Assembly: GCA_916610825.1 (NCBI GenBank)
Contig: OU744447.1
Coordinates: forward strand, 2,778,146-2,842,145
DNA: 64,000 bases
Direction of reading: 5' to 3'
Source of the DNA: Haliclystus octoradiatus
Lineage: Eukaryota; Cnidaria; Staurozoa; Stauromedusae; Haliclystidae
The translations under genes were made by a program, and so were the position numbers. The notes below the pieces were generated by a model, which had not been told where the DNA came from, made no database searches, and was given only the letters and a program-made list of their open reading frames with translations. Positions 1 to 10,964 of the stretch are shown here, one piece after another; within the stretch, counting starts at the first letter, position 1; every line of letters starts with the position of its first letter.

Positions 1-1010
1 GGAAATTTCATACAAATAAGACAAAGGAGCTGCAATCTCTGCTGCAACAGACATTAAAAAATTGCAGGATAACCGTCAGGTGATTTAGATGATGATGTTG
101 AAATATCTTTAAGGGCATCGTGAACTCTATCAAAAGAAAAAACCGTAAAACAAAACGAGGTCATCATTGACTATACTTGGAAATTAATGTAAATCATTGT
201 TGTATTTCGTGAAAACACTTTCCAAGACATTATATAATAGAGTCGCTTTTGTAAAATCATTTGAAGTAAAATTGTCCTCATCCTTCTTCAATGGAGGTGT
301 GGATGGCTTCGTTTGTAGTTTGTTGCTAACAAAAGAATAAACATTTGAAAGAGAATTATTGTGTATTAATGATTGCTCCCATTGTACTTGTAACTCTTTG
401 ACCAGCATTTCGTATTGACGAGAAGTTGATCTAAATTCTGCTTTAGCACCTGTTGAAGTCTTACTTTAACTTTACAAAGCTCTCTTTTCTAATGCAAGAG
501 CATGGATAGATTTCGGGTGTTCAGCTTTTCCTCTGTTAGAAAGTGATATAGGTACATATTTTGAGATACAATTGTCCAAAATTTCAGAAAATTTTGTCCA
601 TACAGATTCCACATTGTCCTCACAACTACCAAAAAGAGCCTACCAATCAATCGAAGATAAATAAAGACGGATGCATTCATAATCCGCTTTCCAAAAGTTT
701 AATTTCTTTGTAGAGGATTCTGATGTTAGATTTTCTGACGTCATAGGGGTAGCAATTGCAAATTTAATACCATTGTGATCACACCTGATAAAAAAGGGTG
801 AAACGACGTTGACTTCGAATATCTTATCAGGATTAGAACATAGTAATAAATCTACGATATTTTCTGACCTAGTAGGTTCATCGATAATTTGTGTTAGATT
901 GTTTCTAACAATTGCATTAACAAATTCATCATGAGTATGAACCTCCATATGATGCAGGAAATGACCAATCAATCGTATCAAAATCAAAATCGCCTGCAAT
1001 GAAACATGGT
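1..1010 (-). mobile_element. LINE remnant, endonuclease end plus linker, broken
   Basis: Several minus-strand frames read as consecutive parts of a non-LTR retrotransposon polyprotein. Around 640-999 lies the C-terminal part of an APE-type endonuclease, with a DEPTR motif, VDLLLC and the catalytic-type CDHNGIKF (usually SDH) segment. Around 489-680 and 184-408 is the linker before the reverse transcriptase, with EWE-like, VYSFVSNKL and KATLLYNVLESVFT motifs. The frame changes between the pieces, so the copy is dead. The reverse transcriptase would lie left of the window. The clade is not resolvable from this part; CR1/Jockey-like is likeliest. Seen: motifs and frame breaks. Inferred: one element rather than several. 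Confidence 0.7.
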
Positions 1011-1689
1011 AAGTTTGTAGATAAACAGCACTTCTCGATCACAGAGCAAAGGGACTGCGTTGAAGTAGTGATATTTATAAAACTATATTACAGGGATTGC
1101 AGTAATGATATTACATTCGGATTTAAATTTATAAAGTTACGAACAACATATGAACATTGAGCGGCATTGAACAGCAATCATACGGAGAATCATTTGCCGC
1201 TGATAATTAGTGATTAAGTATTTTTGGTTTTATAATGGTATAATTATTTGTTCTGTCTAATTATTGGTCCAAGGACACAAGTAAATCATATTTTGAAATA
1301 AATATTAATGTAAATTTGTAACTACTCTCTCTTCTACTGCCTTGCTTGGACTAAGATTTTAGGTGTGTTTATCGCAAATATAGACAGCGCACAGTGAAGA
1401 TTAGATTATCTATAGATTAGATCTATACAGATTATATTTTAACGTAACATTCTCACACATATTTAACACATATCGAAAGAATCTCCGGTGACCACAATAG
1501 CAGTGTAAGCATGTAAGCATTGTCTTATCTGAACACCGTAATCGTCGGTTTTATAGTCCTCTTTCGTGATGTGCTCTGGGAATATGCTAGAGCGCTTAGA
1601 ATGCTACTAACTAAAAATAGTTAGAATTTATATAGCGTAGGATCAAGCTATTTCGAAGAGCACGTGTCTACCAATTAAGATGTTCTCAA
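1011..1689. other. No gene recognised
   Basis: AT-rich sequence between the LINE remnant and the tandem array. I see no ORF with recognisable content, no exon-like segment and no clear repeat. It may hold untranslated or decayed LINE sequence. Confidence 0.5.
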
Positions 1690-2190
1690 AATGTCAGTGT
1701 TTCACTTTCTCCAACTTGTAGGTCATTCAAATGGGAATGAAGCTTGCCGATGACGTGATATCACTCTATATCGTTCTGACATGTATATGGGATATAAGTA
1801 ATTAAATAAATTTATGAGAATATATCGGCTGCATTTATTCAGATACAGCCATTTAAATCGATATGAGGGGTATTTTGTTGTTTTCAAATGCCACTTTTCC
1901 ACTTTCTCCAACATAGAGGTTTCTAGACGAGGCGTACACATAATTAGATATGAGTTGATGTTATTCTTAGATTTATACTGGATTCAATTGAAAAGGTTCC
2001 GTGGTAATACATCTTGTCTATCTCTAGATAAGGCCATTCCAATTGATTTGGGTAGTATTTTACAGGGTTTTTCAAAATGCCCAAGAATACATCCCATATC
2101 AATTCAAATGGTTGTACCTAAATAAATGAAGGATATGTTATCATGAAAATGTTTTAATTATATCCGATATAAATTTGAGAGCCATATAGG
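1690..2190. repeat. Degenerate ~200-bp tandem repeat, inverted part
   Basis: This holds diverged monomers of the array that continues after 3613. Two monomers (about 1690-1990) run in reverse: their complement reads like the unit at 3655-3790, with the shared phrases gttg.agaaagtg and gatttaaatg.ctgtatctg. From about 2060 the unit runs forward, with phrases such as atcatgaaa.tg.tttaatta and tatccgatata. The array therefore changes orientation near 2000-2060. Short ORFs here are by-products of the repeat. Confidence 0.6.
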
Positions 2191-3612
2191 GTAGCCTGCT
2201 CGCAGACTCACTGTCAAAATGTAGATTTGGTAAACAGTAGAGTCTGCTAACTCGAGGTCAAAAGCTTGCCTTTGCTGATTCAGCACCGGGCTTGGAAAGG
2301 TGTAAAAACTATTGTCCTACAAGGGCTGTTATTCGACGACAAGATTTTCTGGCGACGAATCAGCGAAGAGTATTTCAAAGAGAGGCTTGGTGGGCTAGGC
2401 TGCAATAACTCCCCTCCCTTGTCATTTTTCAGAAAAATTTATGCCTTTCGAAATCGTTTGGAACATTTGCGATAAACTTCAATGCCAAGAATTGAGAATT
2501 AATATCAATTCCAGACGTGTTGGAACCATTAACTGTCGTAATTTGGGTCGTAATTGCATCAATTATTTTTATTTTTATCTCTGATTAGTTTCATAAATGT
2601 ATGAAATGTTTTGGACAGCATTTTTATTCAAAAGCTATAATAAGCGGAGAGGCACGATACGGAAACAACATGGCAAGGAAAACTAATTCAACAAACAACA
2701 AACACTTTAGTCCAGCCGCATTATTTAATGGCTATAGAAAGGAATCTATTGTTGAGCCACTGTTTTTCGTCGTCTTCTTATTTTCATTATGATTACTCTA
2801 TATTTGCTTCGTTAGTTCGACAAAATAAGTCTATCACGTGGGTAATTCAAATTCGTAGCGGCTCGAGTTTAGTTCCGATGAAGCATGAATTAATGCAGTA
2901 CACCATTTGATCATTACTGGTGTTAACTTCGAATTTCAGATTTATTGAAAACTAGATATCTTCCCTAAAATTAATTGTGAAATATTAACTGTAGATGAGT
3001 TTCAAGTAGATTAATAATAAATATGATTGGAGTCGTTGGTCTTTTTCTGGGCTTGACTTTCGTGGCCAAGCATTCTTAGCGAAAGCGAGGCAACCAATTT
3101 CCACGCCCAGTGCTAGTAGTAGTATAGTAGTATAGACAGTCACATTATAGGAATGTGCCGTCCCTCTTACGCCTTACATATTTGCTACACAAAGAACGCC
3201 ACAAAACACGGTCAGACATAGCTGACAAAGAAACTTTTAAATAACACAATTCACGATACAAAACATTATGAAAAGATACTACTCTACAATTGCCCCGTCG
3301 AAGCATCTCCTCCGGTTGCCAATGAAGGATGTCATGCAGCAGTTGAGGGCATACGTCTTTGATCTTTCGATGTGACCTAAAAAAGACATCTGACGTTGGT
3401 GAGCAATAGCAGAGGCAGAAGGGGAAAGTTTTCTAAGTTTAGCAGTAGATAGTAAGTTGGGCCAATGTACTCCTAAAGCTTGCCGAAGCATGGCGTCATA
3501 AGCTGAGTCAAGCCCAGTGCTGATTCAGCAAAGGCAAGCTTTTGTCCTCGAGTTAGCAGACTCTACTGTTTACCGAGATTACATTTTGACAATGAGTCTG
3601 CGAGCAGGCTAC
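2191..3612. mobile_element. 1.4-kb element with ~103-bp terminal inverted repeats
   Basis: The left end (2191-2294) and right end (3509-3612) are inverted copies of each other over about 103 bases with only a handful of differences. The outermost motif is GTAGCCTGCTCGCAGACTCA. The element sits within the degenerate tandem array, which resumes on both sides. I see no convincing target duplication and no transposase ORF. The right half holds an RTE-like LINE tail (3279-3530). It is either a non-autonomous DNA transposon that picked up LINE sequence, or an inverted duplication of a LINE fragment. Confidence 0.6.
3279..3530 (-). pseudogene. RTE-like LINE reverse transcriptase, C-terminal fragment
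   Basis: The minus frame begins in the right arm of the inverted-repeat element and reads LDSAYDAMLRQALGVHW, then a serine-rich stretch, then SAIAHQRQMSFLGHIERSK. This matches the tail that follows the reverse transcriptase in RTE-like LINEs, where LD..Y.RMLR.AL.V.W is followed by I..RRL.F.GH..R. About 80 residues are left. No reverse transcriptase core is present, so this is a fossil. Seen: motif order. Known: family pattern. Inferred: clade. Confidence 0.6.
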
Positions 3613-4560
3613 ATACAGGGTGATATAGGGTCATCGGAACAAATCGTTCTTATTTGAGAGTCTTACAGGTTGCAGAAAGTGAAAAAAAAGGGCATTTTGA
3701 TAACCCTTAAATACCTCCCCCCCTCATATTGATTTAAATGTCTGTATCTGCACAAATGCAGAATATTTTATCATGAAATACTTTTAATTATATCCGATAT
3801 ACATCTAAGAGCAATATTGCCTTAATATCAGCTCAAAAGCAAGCCTCGTTTCCATTTTAGGGACCTACAAGTGGTAGAAAGTGAAAACTAGCATTTTCAA
3901 GAGCACAAAAATATCACCTAGATCAACTTCAATGGCTTTGTCTAAAGATGGACAAGATGTGTTACTATGGGTCCTTCTTAATTAAATTCGAGATATATCT
4001 AACAATTAAATCTAGTGATATTTAATGATTTGCACGCCTCGTTCGCATTTGAGAGATCTTCAAGTAGGAAAAAGTGAAAACCAGCTTTTCTAAAAACATG
4101 AAAAGTGGTGAAATCACAATTAGGTCATCCTAAATGGCTGCTGCTTAATATATACTTTATAAGTTTTCATCAACTTATTTTAAATCACTTCAATGCATGT
4201 CTGAGTATGTGATACTAAGATAAATAGTTTATCGCTCGTTTTGGTGTGAGAGACCGTAATTTAAAGTCGAGAAAATGAAAAATCGGCTTTTCAAAAAGTA
4301 AAAAGTGGTGAAATAATATAAACTTTAGCTAATTATTTTAAATCACTTCGATACATGTCTGAGTATGTCATACTAAGATAAATAGTGAATTTAATTGCTC
4401 ACTTTAGTGTGAGCGACATTTATGGTTGAGAAAGGGAAAAATCATCATTTTCAAAATCTGAAAAATGGTGAAATCATACTTAGGTCAACCTATATGGCTA
4501 TTACTAATTGTATACTTCGTATTTTTTTCATTTAATTTTCTAAAATCACCTTTATACAAG
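3613..4560 (+). repeat. Degenerate tandem array A, ~200-bp monomers
   Basis: Recurring phrases mark each monomer: gagagacct-caagttg-aaaagtgaaaa, then a TTTTCA/GATAA stretch, then a copy of caatggct-tatctaa, then cgatacatgtctgagtat. Copies start near 3655, 3855, 4060, 4250 and 4405, so spacing is roughly 160-200 bases. Identity between monomers is low, which points to an old satellite-like array. It has no coding content. Confidence 0.65.
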
Positions 4561-4569
4561 TCTGAGTCA

Positions 4570-5130
4570 TGTCTGATCATGTCGTGATAAAACTTTTGAT
4601 ATGAAAATGTGTGGATTTGGTGTAGTTTAAGGGGGTGGGGGACAGGGCTACTGTAATTTGTACCGTGGAACGTGAATATCTCTTTGATCTTCAGTTGATC
4701 AGTTTAGTTATAACCTTATCAGCACTGATCACATCCTGATCAATCTTTTGACATGAAATTTTTTGAAATTGGGCGTGATAAAGTTGACTCGGAGGAGGGG
4801 GTCAGATAGACGCTATAAATTGAGCCTAGAAGGTGTATATATCGTTAATAGGAATTTGATCATCAATATAAATACCTAATCAGTACTTATGACAGCGTGA
4901 TCAAACTTTTGATATGTAAATTTTTGAATTTGGTAGGGTTAGGGGGCTGGCGTAGTCTTGCCCCCCAGAACGAAATTATTATTAACTGTAACGCTTTTGT
5001 TTGATCAGCCTTAAAAACACCTGATCACAACTGATCAATTACTGATCAAAGTATTTATGATGATTTGGATAAAATTTGAAGAGATGGAGGGGGAACAGGA
5101 TTACTCAGGTCTAAATGCGCCCTTTGTCAA
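4570..5130 (+). repeat. Tandem array B, TGATCA-rich ~150-170-bp monomers
   Basis: A second, unrelated tandem unit interrupts array A. Each unit has TGATCAA-CTTTTGAtATGaAA, then TTTTTGAATTTGG, then a G-rich run (GGGGGTGGGGG or similar), and is dotted with TGATCA. Units start near 4583, 4737, 4909 and 5043. The G-rich run falls at the same place in each unit. Confidence 0.6.
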
Positions 5131-5900
5131 ATTGAATGGGTCAAAAATAAAAATATACTAGATATTTTGTCAAGAAATGTTTTGAATTTACTTCTATACA
5201 TGTCAGAGAGTAATCTCTAATGATATCTTAGCATTGGCACCCCTCACTTTAATTTGAGAGATCAAGAAGTTGGAGAAATTGTAAAATCAGCTTTTTGAGA
5301 AACCCTAAATGCCGCCTTTTGTCAATTCAAACTCCTCTATCAAAATATAATCTAGATATTTTTTCAAGAAATATTTTGAAATTACTTCCATAAATGTCTA
5401 AGTGTACTATCTAGGTATATCTAATCATCTGCTTGTGTCAATTAATTTTGAGAAACCTGCAAGTTGAAAAAAGTGAAAACCTGGCATTTCGATAAAGCCC
5501 ATTTGTCAACTGAATTGGCTTTATCTGATTATAAACTTATATTTTCACGAAATTTGTTGGATTTACTTCGATGCATGTCTAAGATTAACATCTAGTGACA
5601 TCTTTTCATCTGCATGACTTAATTTATTTAGAGGGATCTACAAGTTGAAGTAAGCGAATGACCGGCATTTTGCCCCCCCCCTCTAAAATAAAAACCTTTG
5701 TCAACTTAGATGGTTATATCTAAACATATTAAATTGGATTCTTTTTCATGAAATTTTATCAATTTACGTCGATACATGTTTAGGAATGTAATAGATGTTG
5801 AGTGATTTGTAGTAATCGGCATACCTTGTTTTGATTTGAGAGACCTTAGATAAAAAAGCAAAAAATGGCTTTGAGACTTTGTCAAGCTTAATGTCAATGA
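5131..5900 (+). repeat. Tandem array A, continued
   Basis: Monomers of array A resume, with starts of the gagag.gacc..caagttg phrase near 5245, 5450, 5630 and 5840. Phrases such as tagatattttttcaagaaatattttgaa and acttc.ata.atgtctaag recur. The last monomer fades out near 5900. Confidence 0.6.
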
Positions 5901-6029
5901 TAGTCAAACTTAGAATCATAGTTGTTTATTATTTAATTTGAATGTGCAACCAGTTTGAGATAAACAAGTGCGAGCTTTCAGAAGAACGGGACGGTTTTCA
6001 TTGCCAACGTATTCTATAGAAGGTTATCT

Positions 6030-6245
6030 AGACTTCGTTGAACTCAATTGTCGTGTTTTTGCGAAATAAATATTGAGCTGCTGTTTGTTGAAGCATTAGA
6101 GAGTTCCAGATTGCATGAACGACGACTGTAGAAGGGAAAACAGTGCTTCTGCGCTTCTCTTGGGGGAATCATCTCTGTGCAAGAACCGTTCACGTGAAAG
6201 GTTCAGAAGCAATCTATCGTCTTCGTGAAGGTTAAGGAAGCTCAA
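6030..6245 (-). pseudogene. Possible LINE C-terminal scrap
   Basis: In one minus frame the segment reads VFPSTVVVHAIWNSLMLQQT. This resembles the SFFPSTVRLWNSLP motif near the end of many LINE polyproteins. Upstream minus-strand sequence is coding-like but shifts frame. Too short and decayed to assign to a clade. Confidence 0.35.
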
Positions 6246-8029
6246 CTTTCAAATGCGACGGATATAGCGCGGAGAGTGCATTAATTGGAATCTTAATACT
6301 CCTATATCAATCAGAAAAGCTGAAAATTAATTTTCTACAAGTAGTTATTGATAAATACAATTTAAAAATTTATATCTGGAATGAAGTTTATGGTCTTCCG
6401 TGTGGTCAAATACCTGTGGCTACATAAACATGTTGAAAACAACACAATAAGGTCTAAAGTAAGCGAAAGCTTGATTATTTTGCCATCGAATTATAGATTT
6501 TGTTCTTGTTGAAGCTTGAAGTGTAAAACACAGATTTAAAATATATTTCTACCGCTGTTTGTTGTATGTTATTTGAGTAAGCTTTTGACCGAAATGATTT
6601 TGTTCCTTCTAGTCTGTGTTAAAAGTATTTTAATCAAACGCTGCGCTGTAAAACATTTCAAAGCAAAAGATAGAGACAAAAAACTACAAGTAGTGCTTGT
6701 TGAAAACATTTTGGTATATACATTATACCATCGTCAGTTCAAAAGAAAGAAATATTAATTTACAAATTATTTATAGGCTAAGGATCTAAAAAGTTAATAC
6801 ATTCTAATTGTTAAAAATAATGCTAAAAATAAAACAATCAAACAGAAAGGAAACCTATTCAATCACAATGTGTTCTATTATGCTTATATTTACAAAAGGA
6901 GACGAGAACAGATAGAGTCACTCTGAGTGTTGAGAGTCGCCTTTTCTTTTCACGGATAATTAGCATTTCGTGAACCTAACAGTCAAACTTGTTGTTACAT
7001 TTTCTCACTACTGAAATTAGATGTTGTGAATCAATGATAGTCCTATTGTGTGAATGTAAGTGACGTCCGACAGCTGAGCTCGATCCACGGTGTTCGGGAA
7101 TGCGTTGATGAAGGTGTCGGCATGTAAAACGGACATAACTCGCATCACACGAGTCTTACAATATTATTTGATTATTTCACTTAAAAGAAATCGTCTTCAA
7201 ATTGCATTAACGATTGCTTCAGACCTTTGCATTAAGTAGCGTTGTTTTATCTTCAAAATCCATAACATACAAATGTGTATTACGAAATAAAATATAATGT
7301 GTTTTGCTGTTGTTCAACGAGCCGTGTTCGCTCTGTATTTGAAATAGAGCAAGTATTTGTGATCAATACAAACGAATAAATGATCAATATGAATTGTTAT
7401 TAATAACATATACTTTAATATATATATGCTATTGCTGCTCATGACCGCCACATTGACTTTATCAAAATGATTGTTTTCATATTTTGCAAAGAAATGGAAC
7501 TATCGTCGATTGCCAAAATATTCTGCAATGTAAACTGTGTGAGTACGTGATCCTACCCTCGTCGTTCAATGAGATCTGAAACTCTCTATATCGAATAACG
7601 TCAACAGTTTCAAACTTAGATAATTCATAGTTTATTATGTGCTTACCTTTTTAGCGATATTAATTTGCGACTACAGTGTGTCTAGAATCACTATGGAATT
7701 ATCAAATAATAATGACATTCAGAAATTAAGATTTATGCTGTCGACTATTTGACTTGATAATGTAAATTTTTCCTAATCTTGTTAATCGTAAATTTTTTAT
7801 TGTGAAGTGTAATCAAGTGTTCAATTTTCATGAAAAAATAGAAAGTGTAAAATAGATGCAAGTCAGAGGTTTTCTTCGTTTTACGTCTGCTTCTGATCGC
7901 CATTTTGTTCATGTAACTTGCGTGTTCAGGCCTCGGCCGCATAATCAGGGCACATTGACCGCTTTGGATATGTCATGCCACATGCGCGTGCAGGTGGTCA
8001 CAACTTTTATCGGTGTGTCAACTCACGGA
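6246..8029. other. No gene recognised
   Basis: AT-rich stretch, possibly intron or 5' flank of the F5/8C gene. Short ORFs (for example 6573-6758 and 7856-8041) show no domain pattern. I found no exon that would supply the missing first half of the F5/8C domain whose end lies at 9793. Confidence 0.45.
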
Positions 8030-8990
8030 TTGGCTAGGTAGTCTTGCTTATGGAGCTTGAAGTCTTTCATGTTGAATTTTCAAATAGATGTTCAAGAAAC
8101 AGTCTATCGATCATTTCAAAGTGAAGTTCTTGAACAATACATAGTCTACATATTCCTGCGTGTTGGATAATAAAATCAGTAATTTGAATATCCAAGAATG
8201 AAAGGCAAATCAGCCACATTTTGAATTAAATATCTGAAAAGTCGTTTAACTGGGATGTTTATTCTTAACTTTCTTCTCACTGCATAAACAACCGATTTAA
8301 GGATCTGCACAATCGCTGTAACGGCAGCAAACAAATTTATTGTTTATTTTGCATGATTACCGTACTGATAAAGTGCTTAATTTGAAAAACTTTCAAATAT
8401 ATCTAATGTTGTACTACATCTAACTAATTCCGGTAGCTTGATCCATAAAACTGTTGCCGCCACTAAAAATGCCTCATCTCCATAGAATTTAAAATTGCTA
8501 GGAGCTTCAGTTAATAAAGTTACTGATGATGATGGCACACAGCATTGAGGTTTATAAGGAGTTTTTATTTGAGGTGCTTTCAAATAATTTCGGTTAAGAT
8601 TTTTATTATGAAAAGATTTGTGTGAATCAATCATAAAACTTTGAAAATGATGCGTTACTCAACTAGAATTAAGGTGCACATAGGTCTTCAAAATTAAATT
8701 ATAAACTAAAATCAATTACAAAACTGAATCTTGCGATTTTAACAAGAAATGTTCCATTAATGAGATGTATTGCACATCACGAGCTACATTACAATCACAT
8801 ATATACTATCATTAAATTTATTTTCGAAATCCACATCCTTAAATTAAAACACTTTATGTCCTCTAAAAAATTAAGCGCATGTATTTACATAAGTTTCAAA
8901 TGATGTACTTTAAAATTTTTTCTTGAAAATTGAATCGAGAGTTCCAACATGCAAGACTTCAAGCCTTTTAAGCAAGACTACCTAGTCCAT
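8030..8990. repeat. Inverted arms around a LINE scrap
   Basis: The phrase ctaggtagtcttgctta-gcttgaagtct occurs forward at about 8034-8080 and inverted at about 8940-8988. The arms match for about 50-60 bases. A third copy lies at 28405-28460. The segment between them contains a minus-strand LINE tail at 8377-8640. Confidence 0.5.
8377..8640 (-). pseudogene. LINE reverse transcriptase polyprotein, C-terminal tail
   Basis: The minus frame contains FKFYGDEAFLVAATVLWIKL followed by PELVR and a short LDIFESF end. This is the usual tail of CR1/Jockey-like LINE proteins, whose consensus is YGDRAFSVAAP-LWNKLP-IR--L--FK. Only about 85 residues remain and no catalytic domain is attached. Seen: motif. 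Known: family tail. Inferred: a 5'-truncated insertion. Confidence 0.6.
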
Positions 8991-9110
8991 CTAGATGAGC
9001 AAAAATTTTCTATTCCAAACATCCAACAGCTTAAAAATCGCTTGGATTAGACACTTTTCATTCTGTATTCCGCGTTCCGTGTTTAGCGGGCCTGAATCAT
9101 GGCATAAACC
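8640..9110 (-). repeat. Dispersed ~480-bp repeat, copy 1
   Basis: The reverse complement aligns for most of its length with 28250-28740 on the + strand. Shared landmarks are cggaacac.gaacg.ggaata, aagctgttgg, ggcttgaagt-ttgcatgttg, tacatgc.ct.aattttt and gtgatgtg.aatacat. Identity is moderate. The two copies lie in opposite orientation and both flank exons of the same gene. Confidence 0.55.
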
Positions 9111-9792
9111 ATGAAAGAGTTCTTCAGAAAAACACGTTTTTAGCTCTGAAGCGAAGAAATTTTGCAAAGAACACTTGTTTGGCTATTGTTTTGCCACTTG
9201 TCGAATGATTTTTTTTTTTTGTGCTTGACTATCATCATTTCTAAATATTGGGTAGAATTTGACCTTTTATGCTCTTTACATGGTTTGCTACGGGGCTGCC
9301 CAAACAAGGGTGCAAGTTCCAATGAAGAGGGGGCAATATTCAAAGAAAACATTTAAAAACTGCCAAATATTTCCTGATAAGCAAAACAGTTTCCACGAAG
9401 ACAGGAATCAAAATCTTCTAGGGGAACTGTACCGCAATTATTTTTCTGATTTTCAATGGTAAATATTAACTATAGGATTTATGATAACAGTGATGATATT
9501 ATTTTCACATAAAAGTTACTTTTCTTTTTTTTCTCAAAGACCACTTAGACAACATACTGTTGATACTTTGACTAAAGGCTCAATGACCTCGAACTTTAAG
9601 GGTTTCTTTTTTTAACCCATAATTTGTACATATTTGAAGCAAAACACAATGCCTGAAAAAGCCAAAACTATGTAACAAGCAAATTGTAATATACCAAACA
9701 TAAATTATCATTATATAGGTAACATAAGCCATGGGTAACATAGAATAGCATGTAAAAACTAACAGAAAAGTTTATATTCATTTTGATTTCAG

Positions 9793-9937
9793 ACTTTTAC
9801 TGGCAATAACGGTTACGGAACTGTTACGGTATTCTTCTTTGAAAATTCATTCTCTGCAAAGGTTATTCGGATCCAACCAATAACTCGACAGGGCGTGTAT
9901 TCTTCCTTAAGAGTTGAATTATATGGGTGCCGACAAG
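9793..9937 (+). CDS. Exon: second half of an F5/8 type C (discoidin-like) domain
   Basis: A 145-base exon with acceptor TTGATTTCAG and donor G|GTGAGC. It is in phase 0 at the start and leaves one base at the end. It reads TFTGNNGYGTVTVFFFENSF, then AKVIRIQPITRQGVYSSLRV and ELYGC. F5/8C domains end in the pattern F.N...A..IRI.P......SLRVEL.GC, so this is the C-terminal half of such a domain. The exon with the first half should end in phase 0 upstream but was not found within the window. The protein is presumably extracellular and involved in adhesion or ligand binding, by analogy with discoidin-domain proteins. Expression is unproven. Confidence 0.8.
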
Positions 9938-9964
9938 GTGAGCGCCCCTGAAAAAACAATTCAA

Positions 9965-10120
9965 TTCAGGAGTTTATGAACAGTCCATGAACGTTTAATA
10001 GCCAAGTTTTTCATGAACAATTAATGTACAGTTCATGTGGAAAATTCCATGAAAAATTGACCTATTTAACGTTCACACAGTAGCTCATGCACTTCACATG
10101 AACTTTTCATGAAATGTTTT
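9965..10120. repeat. Cluster of TTCATG/CATGAA palindromic motifs
   Basis: In about 150 bases of the 731-base intron there are about eight CATGAA or TTCATG hexamers, several forming TTTTCATGAA or TTCCATGAAA. The spacing is irregular. It could be a decayed small repeat or chance in AT-rich DNA. Confidence 0.35.
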
Positions 10121-10668
10121 AAGCATTTGCCCCTTTCTAATTATTCACCAGATGACTATTATTATTTATCTAATTTCCAACAATTTATGGGTTGAATAAT
10201 ATTTTTTTGTCCGATATAAAGCATTCATTTTTTGAATCCATTGCAAGTAAGACCTGGGTCATAAAGTTTGCAATTCAGTCTAATTTAGGAATTCCTACCT
10301 GAAGCCTGGTGGCATAGAGAATATTCTATTAATTTGCAAAATTAGAAACACGTTCTTTTAATTTTGACTTGTAAATTTGAAACAAGCTGTATACTGTATA
10401 GCATATTATCAAGTCAATGCGTATAGGTAAACACGCTCAATGATTGGAAAAATAGCATGAAAAAATAATTAAAAAGACGAGGCAAGAGTATTCTGCGTGA
10501 CTTGAATTTTAAACATATATTTTGTAATCATCATCCATCGGTTTATTAAAAACTAAAAACACACAACTAATCATAATAAACATTATCGAATCTAAGTTGT
10601 AAAATGGTATCTGCAGCGTAATTGTAGATGGGCTTATGTCTTATACAGTAGTTGTGTTTATTTTACAG

Positions 10669-10964
10669 CATTTGGAGGAAGCAATGGAATACAGTTTGGC
10701 TCTGATATAGCAAGTGGAACAACTGCTTCATCACTTGATCCAAACACTAATGTTGATTTGACATCATTTCAACTCAATGGAGGAAGTGCTTGGTGTTCCA
10801 CGGGTACATCTGGAACTACTAGATTGATTATTGATTTTGGTAAACTAACAACGATATCAGGAATAGCCATCCAAGGTGATCCAAATTCTGATAGCTATGT
10901 CACTTCATTTAAATTGAACACAAAAATTAATGATTGGAATGATATACAACTGGAAAGTGGAAAG
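10669..10964 (+). CDS. Exon: first half of F5/8C domain 2
   Basis: A 296-base exon with acceptor TTTTACAG and donor AAG|GTACGT. Two bases complete the codon left open by the exon at 9793-9937, and it ends in phase 0. It encodes about 98 residues with F5/8C landmarks in order: SGTTASS, then FQLNGGSAWCS, then RLIIDFGKLTTISGIAIQGD, then SYVTSFKL. The family pattern is TASS, RLN-aW, W-QVDLG----I-GV-TQG and YV-SY-V. The usual opening Cys is absent (AFGGSNGIQFGSD in its place), so the terminal disulphide may be missing. The second half of this domain is 18.2 kb downstream. Confidence 0.85.

Noticed and set aside
2266..2475. Plus-strand ORF beginning in the left inverted arm
   Set aside because: No domain pattern, and its start is the complement of the arm that also occurs at 3509-3612.
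7856..8041. ORF rich in Arg and His upstream of the F5/8C gene
   Set aside because: No exon borders, domain or codon bias; does not resemble the missing F5/8C half.
9140..9462. Overlapping ORFs on both strands before the first exon
   Set aside because: Both strands open by chance; no motif and no splice signals in fitting phase.
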